Shown here: one piece after another, positions 63,133-64,000 of the stretch | How the letters are laid out: each line of letters begins with the position of its first letter | How positions within the stretch are numbered: position 1 is the stretch's first letter | Origin: Hyphomicrobiales bacterium | Lineage (GTDB): Bacteria; Pseudomonadota; Alphaproteobacteria; Rhizobiales; Rhizobiaceae | Direction of reading: 5' to 3' | DNA: 64,000 bases | NCBI GenBank assembly: GCA_900469475.1 | Contig: UBXG01000008.1 | Span: 62,526-126,525, forward strand | The notes under the pieces: model-generated | What the model was told of the DNA's origin: nothing | Databases searched by the model: none | The model's input: only the letters and a program-made list of their open reading frames with translations | Program-made: the position numbers and the translations under genes

Positions 63133-64000
63133 ATGCGTTCTGTTGTCGCCTTCAATGAATCCTGGACGTTTCATGAAGGGTTTACGCCCGAGGATGCCGG
63201 TCGCCAGCAGGAAGGGCAGAGTGTTACGCTGCCGCATACGGCCGTCGAACTGCCTTTCAACTATTTCGACGAGAAATCCTATCAGCGCGCCTTTACCTAT
63301 CAGAAGATCATCAACTGGGACGAGGCCTTCGCAGGCCGCGAGGTATCGCTGATCTTCGATGCGGCCATGGCCGATGCCGTCGTCTATCTGAACGGTGAGG
63401 AAATCGTTGCCCACAAGGATGGCTACACGCCGTTCGAGGCCCGCCTGACCGGCCGCCTGCGCAAGGGTGAGAATTTGATCACGGTCAAGATCGACGGCAG
63501 CGAGAATCCGCAGATCCCGCCTTTCGGCGGCCGGATCGATTATCTCACCTATGCCGGAATCTATCGCGATGTCTGGCTGAAGGTTGCCGCGCCCGTCTCC
63601 GTCGCCAATATCAAGGTCGAGACGACGGATGTCCTTTCCAACCGCAAATCCGCGACGGTGCGCTGCGACATCTCCAATCCGCAAAATCGCGCTTTCAAGG
63701 GTACGGTGACCGTTACTTTGCGCTCCGCCGATGGTGCAGCTATTGCTGCCGCCCAGGCTGACACGTCGGGCGAAAGCGTGACGCTCCGCTTCGCCGACCT
63801 TTCCGGCCTTTCGCTGTGGGAACTCGACAATCCCGTCCTCTATTCCGCCGACGTGGAGCTTGCGAGCGAGCACGGTATGGACCGTCTTGCCGCGACTTTC
63901 GGCTTCCGCACGGCGAACTTCACCGCGGAAGGTTTCCTGCTGAATGGCAAGAAGCTGAAGCTGCGCGGCCTCAACCGCCATCAGGCCTTCCCCTATGTGG
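63133..64000 (+). CDS. GH2 beta-galactosidase, N-terminal part
   Basis: The frame is open from the ATG at 63133 to the right edge, giving the first 289 residues. They contain the sugar-binding and immunoglobulin-like domains of glycoside hydrolase family 2: NESWTFHEGF, VTLPHTAVELPFNYFDEKSYQRAF, DGYTPFEARL, DYLTYAGIYRDVWL and the beginning of the catalytic barrel at LRGLNRHQAFPY. The active-site glutamates lie outside the window. It probably releases galactose from beta-galactosides and fits the sugar-use genes beside it. Beta-glucuronidase is a less likely member of the same family. Confidence 0.88.
   Translation, partial: MRSVVAFNESWTFHEGFTPEDAGRQQEGQSVTLPHTAVELPFNYFDEKSYQRAFTYQKIINWDEAFAGREVSLIFDAAMADAVVYLNGEEIVAHKDGYTPFEARLTGRLRKGENLITVKIDGSENPQIPPFGGRIDYLTYAGIYRDVWLKVAAPVSVANIKVETTDVLSNRKSATVRCDISNPQNRAFKGTVTVTLRSADGAAIAAAQADTSGESVTLRFADLSGLSLWELDNPVLYSADVELASEHGMDRLAATFGFRTANFTAEGFLLNGKKLKLRGLNRHQAFPYV

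Overview
The window is GC-rich bacterial chromosomal or megaplasmid DNA that reads as an alphaproteobacterium of the Rhizobiaceae, most likely Rhizobium or a close relative. The evidence is the gene set: pca/pob genes in the rhizobial order with an AraC-type PobR and a LysR-type PcaQ, an Agp-type alpha-galactoside transporter bracketed by GH4 glycosidases, a redox-sensing adenylate cyclase of the CyaC type, and intergenic mosaic repeats of rhizobial style. I see no rRNA, tRNA, CRISPR array, insertion sequence or phage gene.

Positions 1-7600 hold the tail of a DedA-like membrane protein, a methyltransferase of the 3-hydroxypalmitate methyl ester type, a membrane GGDEF-EAL protein, a SnoaL-like protein, an MFS transporter and a CPA2 cation/proton antiporter with universal-stress domains. 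Positions 7700-23100 are a nearly self-contained aromatic catabolic island. 4-hydroxybenzoate is hydroxylated by PobA. Protocatechuate is opened by PcaHG and processed by PcaB, PcaC and PcaD. PcaIJ and PcaF finish the pathway to succinyl-CoA and acetyl-CoA. Three regulators of different families (PcaR IclR, PobR AraC, PcaQ LysR) each sit divergent to their presumed targets, and recognisable operator-like sequences lie in two of the gaps. A five-gene branched-chain-type ABC importer directly after pcaB resembles the PcaQ-controlled protocatechuate importer of Sinorhizobium meliloti.

Positions 23200-31500 hold a GFA-family protein, a fused hydantoinase/oxoprolinase with a MarR-like regulator, a metallo-beta-lactamase-fold hydrolase, a VOC protein, a polysaccharide deacetylase-like protein and a glycosyltransferase. 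Positions 31600-38000 are rich in nucleotide-cyclase-like genes: a heme/2Fe-2S-linked class III cyclase, a DUF3095 protein with cyclase-like motifs and another soluble class III cyclase, interspersed with two methyltransferases. Positions 38100-51300 hold a peptide-type ABC importer, three glycosyltransferases, a very unusual ABC exporter whose nucleotide-binding motifs are all degenerate, and a stand-alone cyclic-nucleotide-binding protein.

Positions 51400-64000 are a sugar-uptake region. A FAH-family protein, the GH4 alpha-galactosidase MelA, the AgpDCBA transporter and a second GH4 enzyme run on the minus strand. A divergent AraC regulator and the start of a GH2 beta-galactosidase, which runs off the right edge, are on the plus strand.

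The most interesting material is the degenerate ABC protein at 48082-50796 with its glycosyltransferase and cyclic-nucleotide-binding neighbours, and the concentration of cyclase-like genes about 10 kb upstream of it.
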